A DNA stretch of 64,000 nucleotides from the NCBI RefSeq assembly GCF_940807255.1, contig NZ_CALNWY010000005.1, positions 1-64,000 on the forward strand. Reading direction: 5' to 3'. A program made the translations under genes and the position numbers. The stretch's first letter is position 1. Each line of letters opens with the position of its first letter. Source of the DNA: Mixta sp. Marseille-Q2659. Its GTDB lineage: Bacteria > Pseudomonadota > Gammaproteobacteria > Enterobacterales > Enterobacteriaceae. Of the stretch, positions 42,254-55,449 are shown piece after piece. The notes below the pieces were generated by a model. It did no database searches, was not told the origin of the DNA, and saw nothing but the letters and a program-made list of their open reading frames with translations.

Positions 42254-42811
42254 GGTGAACTCCTTCATCTTCTTAATGCCTTTCACTTTACGGCCTAAAA
42301 GTGAAGGAATAAGGGCTCGTTTGTAGAGTTAACCAGGCAATTATTTACAAATGTTTCAATGCAATTAAGAGTAGAGATAAGGACCGCGCAAAAATATAGG
42401 AATGAACTGAATGGCGGCGGATATTGGCAGGAATTATCCTAAAGGCAATAACCTGCATATTCTCATTCTCATTTGCCGTCCACATTATTTTGACGTGTAT
42501 CCAGTCGCTATTATCTTTTCGCAGGAATATCGCTGCTGGTGCGTGGGCTTATGAAACTTTATCCGGCAGCATGGCGAAGAATATATAAAATAAACTGTTT
42601 GTATATACAGCTATTCATCAATTTTATTACCATCAATAATAGCCAGCACCCGTGATAATAATCTCAGTCGAAATAGCCTTCTTGCCTGGCTGGATTTATT
42701 ACCTTTTAGAGAAATCCTCTCTGCGACCCTGACGAGGACGATTGGATCACCATCACGTTTTTACCCACCTCGCATTGAGACGCCAGGTAAAGCTGGTAGA
42801 GTGAACGCGCT
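42254..42811. other. Long spacer upstream of bglG
   Basis: About 560 bp, AT-rich, with no recognised gene. It contains a strong LexA-type box (42593-42612) and a possible 26-codon hydrophobic peptide frame on the plus strand (42652-42732, GTG start, no good ribosome site). The bgl promoter should lie in the right part, but I could not fix it. Confidence 0.5.
42593..42612. promoter_or_regulatory. LexA (SOS) box with no obvious target gene
   Basis: The core CTGT-N8-ACAG is intact (CTGTTTGTATATACAG at 42595-42610). About 15 of 20 positions match the LexA consensus. Confidence 0.6.
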
Positions 42812-43740
<929 letters not shown>

Positions 43741-43754
43741 TCACAGTTTACATT

Positions 43755-47281
<3,527 letters not shown>

Positions 47282-47363
47282 TTAATTTGCCGGTCGGGTA
47301 AAACGCAGGACGCCAATTTCCGCTACAGTTTATGCACGCAAACGGTAGTGAAAAGGAGCCGTA

Positions 47364-48236
47364 ATGAACTGGCAGGTAGAACGCGTTTTACCCATTGAGG
47401 CCGAGCTGGGCGAATGTCCGCTGTGGTCAACAACAGAGCAGGCGTTGTGGTTTGTGGATATTTTGGCCCCCGCCATTCACCGCTTCGATCCCGTAAGCGG
47501 CGAACACAAGGTTTTTCCACAGCAGGAAGAGGTAGGCTGTATCGGTTTACGTCGCGAAGGCGGGCTGGTGGCGGCGATGCGCAGCGGCGTCTGGTTTCTT
47601 GACGAGCAGGGCAGGCCGCAGCGCAAGGTGGCGGACAATCCCGGCGACGCCGATAAAAGCCGCTTTAACGATGGGCGCGTCGATCCTTTTGGCCGCTTCT
47701 GGTGCGGCAGCCTGTGGGAGCCGCAGGATCGCAACGGTGGCAAACTCTGCCGTCTCGATAACGATCTCCAGCTGCACGTCATTAATGATGATGTTCAGAT
47801 TTCCAATGGCCTGGCGTTTTCTCCTGACCGGCGCTGGATGTATCACAGCGACACGCCAAAGCATACGATCTGGCGCTATCCGCTCGATCCGGTGACGGGC
47901 GAGCATGGCCAGCGTGAAATTTTCTGTCATTTCAAAAATGGACTACAGCCGGATGGTGCGGCGGTAGATGCGGAAGGCTTCTACTGGTCGGCGCTTTTTG
48001 ACGGCGGGCGTATCGTACGTATCAATCCCAATACAGCGGCAATTGTTGATGAAATTCCGCTGCCGGTTCGCTGGCCAACCATGGTGGCTTTTGGCGGCGC
48101 GGATTTGAAAACGCTTTATATCACCTCCTCGCGCGAAAACCGCACTGCAGAAGAGCTGGCGCAATATCCGTGGTCTGGCAGCCTGCTTGCCGTACGGATG
48201 CCGGTGGCCGGTCAACCAGAGCCGCTGTTTGGCTAA
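47364..48236 (+). CDS. SMP-30/gluconolactonase-family protein
   Basis: 290-residue six-bladed beta-propeller of the SMP-30/gluconolactonase/LRE family. The metal-site and family signatures are LGECPLWS (residues 13-20), SRFNDGRVDPFGRFWCGS (about 95-112), SNGLAFSPD (about 145) and PDGAAVDAEGFYW (about 195). It probably hydrolyses a sugar lactone in the cytoplasm; the substrate is unknown. It lies 82 bp after bglB with its own AAAGGAG site, and a terminator-like hairpin follows. Confidence 0.88.
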   Translation: MNWQVERVLPIEAELGECPLWSTTEQALWFVDILAPAIHRFDPVSGEHKVFPQQEEVGCIGLRREGGLVAAMRSGVWFLDEQGRPQRKVADNPGDADKSRFNDGRVDPFGRFWCGSLWEPQDRNGGKLCRLDNDLQLHVINDDVQISNGLAFSPDRRWMYHSDTPKHTIWRYPLDPVTGEHGQREIFCHFKNGLQPDGAAVDAEGFYWSALFDGGRIVRINPNTAAIVDEIPLPVRWPTMVAFGGADLKTLYITSSRENRTAEELAQYPWSGSLLAVRMPVAGQPEPLFG

Positions 48237-48242
48237 ATAAAA

Positions 48243-48266
48243 TCGGGCGGGTATTAACCCGCCCGG
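48243..48266 (+). terminator. Hairpin after the SMP-30 gene
   Basis: Perfect stem CGGGCGGG / CCCGCCCG with a 6-base loop; the T run is displaced (GTTGTTTTTC), and yhjX converges. Confidence 0.65.
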
Positions 48267-48308
48267 AAACGTTGTTTTTCTTAGCCCGGACATTGCTCCG
48301 ACAAGAGA

Positions 48309-49535
48309 TTAACCGCGTTGTAAAGCCGGTTGCATATCCTGAGCTTTATGCGGCATGCGAATAATAATCGACATTATCAGCGAAATAACCAGCAGCGTCA
48401 TAATCAGGCTGAAGGTGACGGTAAAGCCGCCGAACAGTGAAGCGATAAGCGAACCCAGCACGCTGCCGATCCCAAAGCCGAGATAAATCAGACCGTAGTT
48501 TTTAGTCAGGTTATTCAGGCCGAAGAAGTCGCTGACCAGCGAAGGATACACGGTGATGGTGCCGCCAAAGCTAAAGGCGATACAGGCGACGGAAATAAAG
48601 AACGTGGTTTCATTCATGCGGGTAAACAGCAGGATGCTCATGCCCACGATAGAGACGATCTGCGCCAGCGTAATCACGCGGATGCGCGCTATTTTGTCTG
48701 ATAAGACGCCAAGCACCAGACGACCGCTCAGGTTGGCAATCGCGATAATGGTAACCGCAGAGGCGGCAGTTTGCGCGCTAAGATGAACCATGCCTTCGCC
48801 AATATCTTTCGCCACGCCAATCACATACAAACCGCTCATGCAGGCCGTTAAAAACATCAGCGTCAGCATCCAGTATTGCGGCATGCGTACGGATTGCGCC
48901 AGGCTGAAATCGCGCACGGCCGGTGCGTCTTTTGCCTGAGAAACTTCCTGTTTCGGTGCATCTTTCATCATCAGCGCGGCTGGAATAATCAGCGCCATCG
49001 CCAGCCCGCCCCAGATAATAAAGGTGTTTTCGAGGCTGAAATGGGCCAACAGGCCGCTACAGATAAACTTAAAGCCGAGGCTGCCCAGGCCATACGCGCC
49101 AATCGCACAGGCTGAGATCACGCCTTTACGTTCCGGGAACCATTTTACGCAGTTTGACAGGGTCATCAGATAACCTGCGCCATCGGCGAGACCAACCAGC
49201 ACCCCGGCGCTGAGCCACAGCATCATCAGTGAATTTGCCTGCGCCGTAAGATATAAGCCCAGCGCCATCAGCAGTCCGGCGCCGATGGCGACGTTACGCA
49301 CGCCAAAACGCTCCTGCAGCTTTCCTGCAACTGACGAGGAAACCGCCAGTCCCAGGCTAAGTAAGCCAAACGAGAATGCCACCTGGCTGACCGGCGCATC
49401 CAGCTTTTGCGCCAGTTGCCCATTGAACAGGCTCCAGGTATACACCGAGCCCAGCGCAAACTGCATAATGATGGTGCCTGCCAGCGTTAACCAGCGAACG
49501 GAATTTGGAACGGTTGAGAGGTTAGTTCTGCTCAT
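48309..49535 (-). CDS. yhjX: Pyruvate-inducible MFS transporter YhjX
   Basis: 408-residue major facilitator with twelve spans, matching E. coli YhjX (402) across its length (ALGSVYTWSLFNGQL, GLADGAGYLMTLSNCVKWFPE, FFGLNNLTKNYG). It belongs to the oxalate/formate antiporter-like group. E. coli yhjX is the main target of YpdA/YpdB and is induced by pyruvate. Here a YpdB-type repeat lies 97-127 bp upstream of the start. The gene is not in its E. coli location, which is far from ypdAB. Confidence 0.92.
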   Translation of the reverse strand: MSRTNLSTVPNSVRWLTLAGTIIMQFALGSVYTWSLFNGQLAQKLDAPVSQVAFSFGLLSLGLAVSSSVAGKLQERFGVRNVAIGAGLLMALGLYLTAQANSLMMLWLSAGVLVGLADGAGYLMTLSNCVKWFPERKGVISACAIGAYGLGSLGFKFICSGLLAHFSLENTFIIWGGLAMALIIPAALMMKDAPKQEVSQAKDAPAVRDFSLAQSVRMPQYWMLTLMFLTACMSGLYVIGVAKDIGEGMVHLSAQTAASAVTIIAIANLSGRLVLGVLSDKIARIRVITLAQIVSIVGMSILLFTRMNETTFFISVACIAFSFGGTITVYPSLVSDFFGLNNLTKNYGLIYLGFGIGSVLGSLIASLFGGFTVTFSLIMTLLVISLIMSIIIRMPHKAQDMQPALQRG

Positions 49536-49631
49536 TATCTTCTCCCCCAGGGGAATGCCTGAATTAGCCTCAGAATAGAGCGGTTGCGTTATTCAATGGA
49601 CTAAAAGGGAATGAGTGACTGACAGAACGGA

Positions 49632-49662
49632 ATGAAATGCATTTTTTCCGGCATGAATGGCA
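49632..49662 (-). promoter_or_regulatory. YpdB-type direct repeat upstream of yhjX
   Basis: Read leftward: TGCCATTCAT, an 11-base spacer, then TGCATTTCAT. The E. coli YpdB motif, as I recall it, is GGCATTTCAT twice with 11 bases between. The copies match 7/10 and 9/10 with the exact spacing. Confidence 0.75.
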
Positions 49663-49792
49663 TTGCAGAGCAGCGAAGAGGCCTGATAAGCGCTGGCCGG
49701 AAAGGTTAAAACAGTAGCTTTAGGGTTAATACCTTGTCAAGAGCCTGATAAGCAACGGCAATAATTCTGACACCGATGTTTCTCGCGGTATT

Positions 49793-50089
49793 TTAATGTT
49801 GACGTCGGTAAAGGGCGACATTCAGCCGGTCAAGATAGAACTGACGCAGCGCATTTTCAAGCGGCTGACGGTGTGCAACAGGCCTGGTAGCCAGCCAGCC
49901 GTCAACGAAAGGCCGACAAATCAGAAAGGCCTGATTAACCACCTCTGCAGGCGCGGCATTCGTTCCCATCTGCGGCAAAATATGATTATTCAGGCAGTCA
50001 GTCATCGGATTGGACTGTGTCAGCGGATCGGCATGAAGCGTGGGAATCATGCCTGACAACAGAAGAAACAGTACGGCGTTATAACGCAT
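49793..50089 (-). CDS. Small exported protein of unknown function
   Basis: 98-residue protein with a signal peptide (MRYNAVLFLLLSGMIPTLHA, cleavage before DPLTQ). The mature part has two cysteines (TDCLNNH and LICRPF), probably a disulfide, and an Arg/Leu-rich helical C-terminus. I chose this ATG because AGGAAGG lies eight bases upstream and the signal peptide follows directly; the frame is open 28 codons further. No family recognised. Confidence 0.7.
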   Translation of the reverse strand: MRYNAVLFLLLSGMIPTLHADPLTQSNPMTDCLNNHILPQMGTNAAPAEVVNQAFLICRPFVDGWLATRPVAHRQPLENALRQFYLDRLNVALYRRQH

Positions 50090-50241
50090 AGAAACCTTCC
50101 TGAGTTTATTTTTTCTCCGCTTTGCCGCGATAAATCGCAAGCAAACTTCAGAAAACGTTGCAACATATTTCACTGGCGAGATAATTTCCGCAAGAAATTA
50201 TTATTTGTGCCAGACTTAGTTTTTACATAAGAGGAGGAAAT

Positions 50242-50487
50242 ATGAAAGACCGAGCATATGAATCCATTACCAAAGAGGATGAAGTTTGTTTGCTTATCGG
50301 TCGCGCTGTTGTTGAACTGAGTGACACCAGTCAGCCGGTTAATAAATCCACGCTTTCGCTGAAACTGCTCTCTATGGCAGATCGTGAAAATGACGACGAC
50401 CGAGTATTGCTTTACTGGCTTGCAAGGAAAGCGATAAATCAGCCGCATCAGGTGGTTGATCTCAACGCGTTTCGTCAGGCGCGTTAA
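50242..50487 (+). CDS. Small YmgB/AriR-like protein
   Basis: 81-residue acidic protein preceded by GAGGAGG. The central pattern (EVCLLIGRAVVELS, VNKSTLSLKLLSMAD, DRVLLYWLARKAI) resembles the YmgB/AriR biofilm and acid-resistance regulators of E. coli in length and spacing, but the match is from memory and moderate. If right, it is a small dimeric helical regulator. Stands alone, divergent from the exported protein gene. Confidence 0.5.
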   Translation: MKDRAYESITKEDEVCLLIGRAVVELSDTSQPVNKSTLSLKLLSMADRENDDDRVLLYWLARKAINQPHQVVDLNAFRQAR

Positions 50488-51137
50488 CGCCATATTGGTG
50501 GGCAGGGAAGCCTGCTATAAGTCCATCAAAGGTTACCTGTTACCTGCCACGCTAAAGTTTATGTAATTGTCCTGTCTCAGCTTCAATCAGTCTGTAATTC
50601 AAAAATAATAAACCGCTTTATTTTAAAATTGAATAAAAAGATGAATGTTTAATCCTTGCTTACTTACTGGATTAACTCTTCCATCCCCCTGGTGCCTGAA
50701 AAACTGAACAAATAATTAGCTGCGCTGTTTTTACTCAGAAATTAAATAGGGAGGTTATATTTATCTGAATAATTATATTTGTTGTTATTTTTATTATTCG
50801 TCGTTGATACTTTTAATAAAAAATTTCCTGACTTAATATTTATCTAAAGGGAAACATTGATTTAAATTAAGTTTATATCAGAGTGGGCTGCTTTTCTTGT
50901 TATTTTAGTTAATTTTAGCACAAGTCACTTCTTTATTTGTTGAAAATAGCTTTCTTATTGGGAAAATAGCGGTTTGGTAACCATCTGCACTGTTAATTTT
51001 TAGAAGAAAATTCTTATTTTCTGCAAAATTTCAGATCTTTGAACTGACTTGTTGATCTGTTTTTATTATTTGTTCTACTATGCGGCTGCAAAATCAACGC
51101 ATCACTTCTCACCAATCCTTCACAAAAAGAGATAATT
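50488..51137. other. AT-rich upstream region of the T6SS remnant
   Basis: 650 bp, clearly richer in A and T than the flanking core DNA, with no supportable gene. It presumably carries the tssB promoter. The composition fits a horizontally acquired island edge or an H-NS-bound region. Confidence 0.6.
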
Positions 51138-51629
51138 ATGGGCGATTCCTTTCAAAATGAGGTGCCGAAAGCACGTGTAAATATTCGGCTGGATCTGCAT
51201 ACCGGCTCGGCACAAAAAAAAGTAGAGTTACCTTTGAAGTTATTGACAGTTGGGGATTTTAGTCACGGGAAAGAAACCCTGCCAGTTTCGGAAAGAAATA
51301 AAATAAACGTCAATAAAAATAACTTTAATAGCGTTCTCGCAGAATTAAATCCAGAAGTTAACCTCTCCGTCAAAAATACGCTTTCTGAAGATGGGTCAGA
51401 AGAGAGCGTAAAGCTGAGCTTTACCCATATGAAAGATTTCGAGCCGGAGCAGGTTGCGCGCCAGATGCCGCAGCTACGCGCCATGCTGGCGATGCGCAAT
51501 CTATTACGCGATCTTAAATCTAATCTTCTGGATAATGTCACTTTCCGCAAAGAGCTGGAAAAAATAATTAAAGATCCCGCACTGACTCAGGAATTACGTG
51601 ACGAATTAAGTGCCCTTGCCCCGGAATAA
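51138..51629 (+). CDS. tssB: Type VI secretion sheath small subunit TssB
   Basis: 163-residue contractile sheath subunit (VipA/TssB). Conserved features are the N-terminal PKARVNIRLDL (about 9-19), PLKLLTVGDFS, and the LAMRNLLRDLKSNLLDN region near the C-terminus; the protein is full length. TssB pairs with TssC to build the sheath around the Hcp tube. It is the first gene of the locus, 41 bases before the fused tssC. Confidence 0.93.
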   Translation: MGDSFQNEVPKARVNIRLDLHTGSAQKKVELPLKLLTVGDFSHGKETLPVSERNKINVNKNNFNSVLAELNPEVNLSVKNTLSEDGSEESVKLSFTHMKDFEPEQVARQMPQLRAMLAMRNLLRDLKSNLLDNVTFRKELEKIIKDPALTQELRDELSALAPE

Positions 51630-51670
51630 ACGCAAAGGCGCCTGTTAATGGACTAATAGAGAGAATGCTG

Positions 51671-54181
51671 ATGCCAGTCAATAGCGAAACAAATGCTGCG
51701 CAGGGACAAACCACTCTACTGGAAGGCAATGCGCCTGAAGGGGTTTATGCCTCCCTGTTTGAAAAAATCAATCTCAAGCCGGTGTCCGAGATGAGTGCGC
51801 TGGACATCTGGCAGGACGCACAGGCGATGTCGGATGCGACCGCGGATGAACGTTTAACGGCGGGGATGCAGGTATTCCTGGAGTGCCTGACAAAATCGGG
51901 CTCAAAAGTTGAGAAACTCGACAAAAACCTGATTGACCACCATATCGCGGAACTGGATTACCAGATTAGCCGTCAGCTGGATGCAGTAATGCATAGCGAA
52001 GAGTTCCAGGCGGTGGAGAGCTTGTGGCGCGGCGTGAAATCCCTGGTCGACAAAACCGATTTCCGTCAGAACGTGAAGGTGGAGCTGCTGGATATGTCAA
52101 AAGAAGACCTGCGTCAGGACTTCGAAGACAGTCCGGAAATCATTCAGAGTGGACTGTATAAACATACATATATCGATGAATATGACACGCCGGGTGGAGA
52201 GCCGATCGCTGCGCTGATTTCCGCTTACGAATTTGATGCGTCTGCGCAGGATGTCGCGCTCCTGCGCAACATTTCAAAAGTGTCTGCCGCAGCGCATATG
52301 CCGTTTATCGGCTCTGCCGGCCCGAAATTCTTCCTCAAGGACTCAATGGAAAAAGTAGCAGCCATCAAGGATATCGGTAACTACTTTGACCGCGCGGAGT
52401 ACATCAAGTGGAAATCCTTCCGCGAGACGGACGATGCCCGCTATATCGGTCTGGTGATGCCGCGCGTGTTGGGTCGCCTGCCGTATGGCCCGGATACCGT
52501 GCCCGTACGCAGCTTCAACTACGTGGAAGAAGTAAAAGGCCCGGATCACAACAAATACCTGTGGACCAATGCCTCCTTTGCGTTTGCCGCCAACATGGTG
52601 CGCAGCTTTATCAATAACGGCTGGTGTGTACAAATTCGTGGCCCGCAGGCTGGTGGCGCCGTTCAGGATCTGCCTATCCATCTGTATGACCTTGGTACGG
52701 GTAACCAGGTAAAAATCCCGAGCGAGGTGATGATCCCGGAAACCCGCGAGTTTGAGTTCGCTAACCTGGGCTTTATTCCGCTGTCGTACTACAAAAACCG
52801 CGACTACGCCTGCTTCTTCTCGGCCAACTCGACCCAGAAACCGGCCCTCTATGACACCGCCGATGCGACCGCTAACAGCCGTATCAACGCTCGTCTGCCC
52901 TATATCTTCCTGCTTTCGCGTATTGCCCACTACCTGAAGCTGATTCAGCGCGAAAACATCGGCACCACCAAGGACCGTCGTCTGCTGGAGCTGGAGCTGA
53001 ACACTTGGGTGCGCGGACTGGTGACGGAAATGACCGATCCAGGCGATGAACTTCAAGCCTCTCATCCGCTGCGCGATGCGAAAGTTGTGGTGGAAGATAT
53101 CGAGGATAATCCGGGCTTCTTCCGCGTGAAGCTGTACGCCGTGCCGCACTTCCAGGTGGAAGGGATGGACGTCAGCCAGTTGTACCGGGCGGAGCAACTG
53201 CTTACCGCTCTGGCGGGAGTGTTGCAGCGTCTGGAGCTTAAGCATCTGAGCCAGCTCGATACGTTGCGTACCCTGATGCACAACAGTGCTGTCCGGCTGG
53301 AAAACAGCGATGGCATAACCAGCACCGGGTCGAACATTCAGCCAGGTATTGTGTTGCCTGCCACCGTGATGAATGATGCGGCAGCATCCACAAGAGACTT
53401 TGCTGGTGGACCGGATGAAGATACGCCAGAGAGTGCAGTGAAGTGGGTTTACGTTGCGCAACCGGAACCGCAGTCGAATGTGGAAGTGCTGTCGACAATG
53501 CCTGTTCCGGTTAAAAAGTGGAAATCCTTCGCTGCCGGCATGTGTACCATGCTGGTGATAAGCATAGCCTCTGTGTGGAGCTGGCATTTTCTTCACCGGC
53601 CAGACTCGCTGCGGACTCAGCTTGCTGCTTCACTGGCTCCGTTCCCTGCGCCCCTCACGTCTGAACAGCTGGGAATGTTGCGACAGCAAACTCCGTTACC
53701 GCAGGACCTTATCGCACAGACACAGCAGCAGCTTGCCCGACTGGATAGGTTGCCGCCTGACTGGAATCTTGCTTACAGCCGAAAACTCACACAACAGGCC
53801 CAAGAGCTGTGGCCGGAACAGGCTAAACCTCTGGCAAAAAAGTGGCAACAACGACTTAATGCTGCTGCATTACCAACAGAACAACTGGATGGTTGGCATC
53901 AGGGGATGATGAAGCTGAAGCAACTGAGTGACAGGCTGAACGGGCTGGATGAACAGAAGGGGAAATACATGACGGTCAGCGAGCTGAAATCTGTGGTATT
54001 TTCCACCATGCAGTCATTTAACAAATCGGTACCGGCTGAAGAGCAAATGCGGGTGTTGTTACAAAATCCTGAGAGAGAACCTTTACCTGCTGCTGCCCGG
54101 GCTCAACTGGAGATGCATCTGAAACAATTGACAGCTCGCTATGCTGAAATACAAGAAAATGCTGAATCGCCAGGGGCTTAA
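51671..54181 (+). CDS. TssC-VasL fusion from an internal deletion of the T6SS locus
   Basis: 836-residue open frame. Residues 1 to ~501 are TssC, the large sheath subunit, nearly complete (SRQLDAVMHSEEFQAVESLWRG, through PHFQVEGMDVS; only the last ~10 residues are missing). From ~502 (QLYRAEQLLTALAGVLQRLE) it becomes the C-terminal half of a VasL-type protein, with a membrane span at ~617-636 and the VasL C-terminal domain (KYMTVSELKSVVF). The junction is near 53171-53190. The genes normally between tssC and vasL (baseplate, membrane complex, ClpV, Hcp, VgrG) are absent. I start at the second ATG (51671), which has better ribosome-site spacing. Confidence 0.85.
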   Translation: MPVNSETNAAQGQTTLLEGNAPEGVYASLFEKINLKPVSEMSALDIWQDAQAMSDATADERLTAGMQVFLECLTKSGSKVEKLDKNLIDHHIAELDYQISRQLDAVMHSEEFQAVESLWRGVKSLVDKTDFRQNVKVELLDMSKEDLRQDFEDSPEIIQSGLYKHTYIDEYDTPGGEPIAALISAYEFDASAQDVALLRNISKVSAAAHMPFIGSAGPKFFLKDSMEKVAAIKDIGNYFDRAEYIKWKSFRETDDARYIGLVMPRVLGRLPYGPDTVPVRSFNYVEEVKGPDHNKYLWTNASFAFAANMVRSFINNGWCVQIRGPQAGGAVQDLPIHLYDLGTGNQVKIPSEVMIPETREFEFANLGFIPLSYYKNRDYACFFSANSTQKPALYDTADATANSRINARLPYIFLLSRIAHYLKLIQRENIGTTKDRRLLELELNTWVRGLVTEMTDPGDELQASHPLRDAKVVVEDIEDNPGFFRVKLYAVPHFQVEGMDVSQLYRAEQLLTALAGVLQRLELKHLSQLDTLRTLMHNSAVRLENSDGITSTGSNIQPGIVLPATVMNDAAASTRDFAGGPDEDTPESAVKWVYVAQPEPQSNVEVLSTMPVPVKKWKSFAAGMCTMLVISIASVWSWHFLHRPDSLRTQLAASLAPFPAPLTSEQLGMLRQQTPLPQDLIAQTQQQLARLDRLPPDWNLAYSRKLTQQAQELWPEQAKPLAKKWQQRLNAAALPTEQLDGWHQGMMKLKQLSDRLNGLDEQKGKYMTVSELKSVVFSTMQSFNKSVPAEEQMRVLLQNPEREPLPAAARAQLEMHLKQLTARYAEIQENAESPGA

Positions 54182-55377
54182 CAGACACCGCAGAGTCATT
54201 TAAGATGGCTTAAAGACAGGTGCCCATGAGCGGTAAGCGTTATCCCGAAGAGTTTAAAACTGAAGCAGTCAAACAGGTTATCGATCGCGGTCATTCTGTT
54301 TCCAGCGTTGCAACACGTCTTGATATCACCACCCACAGCCTTTACGCCTGGATAAAGAAGTACGGTCCGGATTCTTCCATTAATAAAGAACAGTCAGATG
54401 CTCAGACCGAAATCCACCGTCTTCAGAAAGAGCTGAAGCGGGTTAACGACGAACGGGACGGGACATATTAAAAAAAGCCGCGGCGTACTTCGCAAAACTG
54501 TCCGACTGAGGTACGCCTTTATCCGCGACAACACCTGTTGCTGGCCTGTTCGCCTGCTCTGTCGGGTGCGGGATGTTCATCCCAGTGGCTTTTACGCCTG
54601 GCTTCAGCAGCCGTATTCTCAGCGCCACCAGGCGGATCTGAGACTGACGGGACAGATCAAACAGTTCTGGCTTGAGTCAGGCAGCGTCTATGGTTATCGC
54701 AAGCTCCAGCTGGATCTGCGTGACACTGGGCAACAGTGCGGAGTGAACCGGGTCTGGCGGCTGATGAAGCGTGCCGGAATAAAAGCTCAGGTCGGGTACC
54801 GGAGCCCGCGGGCACGTAAAGGTGAAGCCAGCATAGTGGCACCCAACAGGCTCCAGCGACAGTTCAATCCGGATGCTCCGGATGAGCGTTGGGTAACGGA
54901 TATAACCTACATCAGGACCCACGAAGGGTGGCTGTATCTGGCCGTGGTTTTTGATCTGTTCTCACGCAAAGTTATCGGCTGGTCAATGCAATCCCGGATG
55001 ACAAAGGATATTGTCCTGAACGCACTGCTGATGGCTGTATGGCGGCGTAATCCGCAAAGAAAGGTGCTGGTTCACTCGGATCAGGGCAGTCAGTACACAA
55101 GCCATGAGTGGCAGTCGTTCCTGAAATCACACGGCCTGGAGGGGAGTATGAGCCGTCGCGGTAACTGTCACGATAACGCGATTGCAGAAAGCTTTTTCCA
55201 GTTACTGAAACGCGAACGGATAAAGAGAAAGATCTATGGAACGCGGGAAGAAGCCCGCAGTGATGTTTTTGATTACATCGAAATGTTTTATAACAGCAGG
55301 CGCCGGCATGGTTTGGGTAATCAGATGCCACCTTCTGAATACGAAAACCAGTATTATCAACGACTCGGAAGTGTCTG
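54182..55377 (+). mobile_element. IS3-family insertion sequence
   Basis: Contains orfA and orfB of an IS3-family element. The ends are imperfect inverted repeats of ~20 bp: CAGACACCGCAGAGTCATTT at 54182 and the reverse complement of CAGACACTTCCGAGTCGTTG at 55358-55377 (15/20). I see no clear target duplication. The left end directly follows the stop codon of the tssC-vasL fusion, so IS-mediated deletion may explain the lost T6SS genes. Confidence 0.8.
54226..54471 (+). pseudogene. IS3-family orfA, truncated by a 5-base tandem duplication
   Basis: The DNA-binding half of the transposase: helix-turn-helix (HSVSSVATRLDITTHSLYAWIKK) and the start of the leucine zipper (IHRLQKELKRVNDERD). In intact relatives ERDILKKAAAYFAKLSD follows. 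Here GGGAC is duplicated (GGGACGGGAC at 54456-54465), which shifts the frame and stops translation after 82 residues. Without the five bases the frame would run to 54509. The A7 run at 54470-54476, the usual frameshift site to orfB, is still present but no longer in register. Confidence 0.82.
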
Positions 55378-55438
55378 GATTATCTGTGGTGATTCAAAAA
55401 AACCACCGTGCATATGGTGGTTTATCTCTTTGATTTAA
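54566..55438 (+). CDS. IS3-family transposase orfB (DDE integrase core)
   Basis: Catalytic half of the transposase. The DDE triad is visible: Asp in WVTDITYIRTHEGW, Asp in VHSDQGSQYTS and Glu in HDNAIAESFFQLLK. The frame is open upstream to the A7 run near 54470, as expected for orfAB fusion by -1 frameshifting; the listed start is the first GTG. The stop lies ~60 bases beyond the right inverted repeat: a TGG replaces the usual stop at the IS edge, adding about 20 unrelated residues. Function is doubtful because orfA is broken. Confidence 0.85.
   Translation: MRDVHPSGFYAWLQQPYSQRHQADLRLTGQIKQFWLESGSVYGYRKLQLDLRDTGQQCGVNRVWRLMKRAGIKAQVGYRSPRARKGEASIVAPNRLQRQFNPDAPDERWVTDITYIRTHEGWLYLAVVFDLFSRKVIGWSMQSRMTKDIVLNALLMAVWRRNPQRKVLVHSDQGSQYTSHEWQSFLKSHGLEGSMSRRGNCHDNAIAESFFQLLKRERIKRKIYGTREEARSDVFDYIEMFYNSRRRHGLGNQMPPSEYENQYYQRLGSVWIICGDSKKPPCIWWFISLI
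55399..55423. terminator. Hairpin beyond the IS right end
   Basis: Stem AAACCACC / GGTGGTTT with A run on the left and TTTATCTCTTT on the right; it could serve as a bidirectional terminator. Confidence 0.6.
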
Positions 55439-55449
55439 CAGCTTAAATT

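Noticed and set aside
52343-53596. 417-codon minus-strand open frame opposite the tssC-vasL fusion
   Set aside because: Low-complexity, His/Arg-rich translation typical of antisense frames; the plus strand is clearly TssC and VasL.
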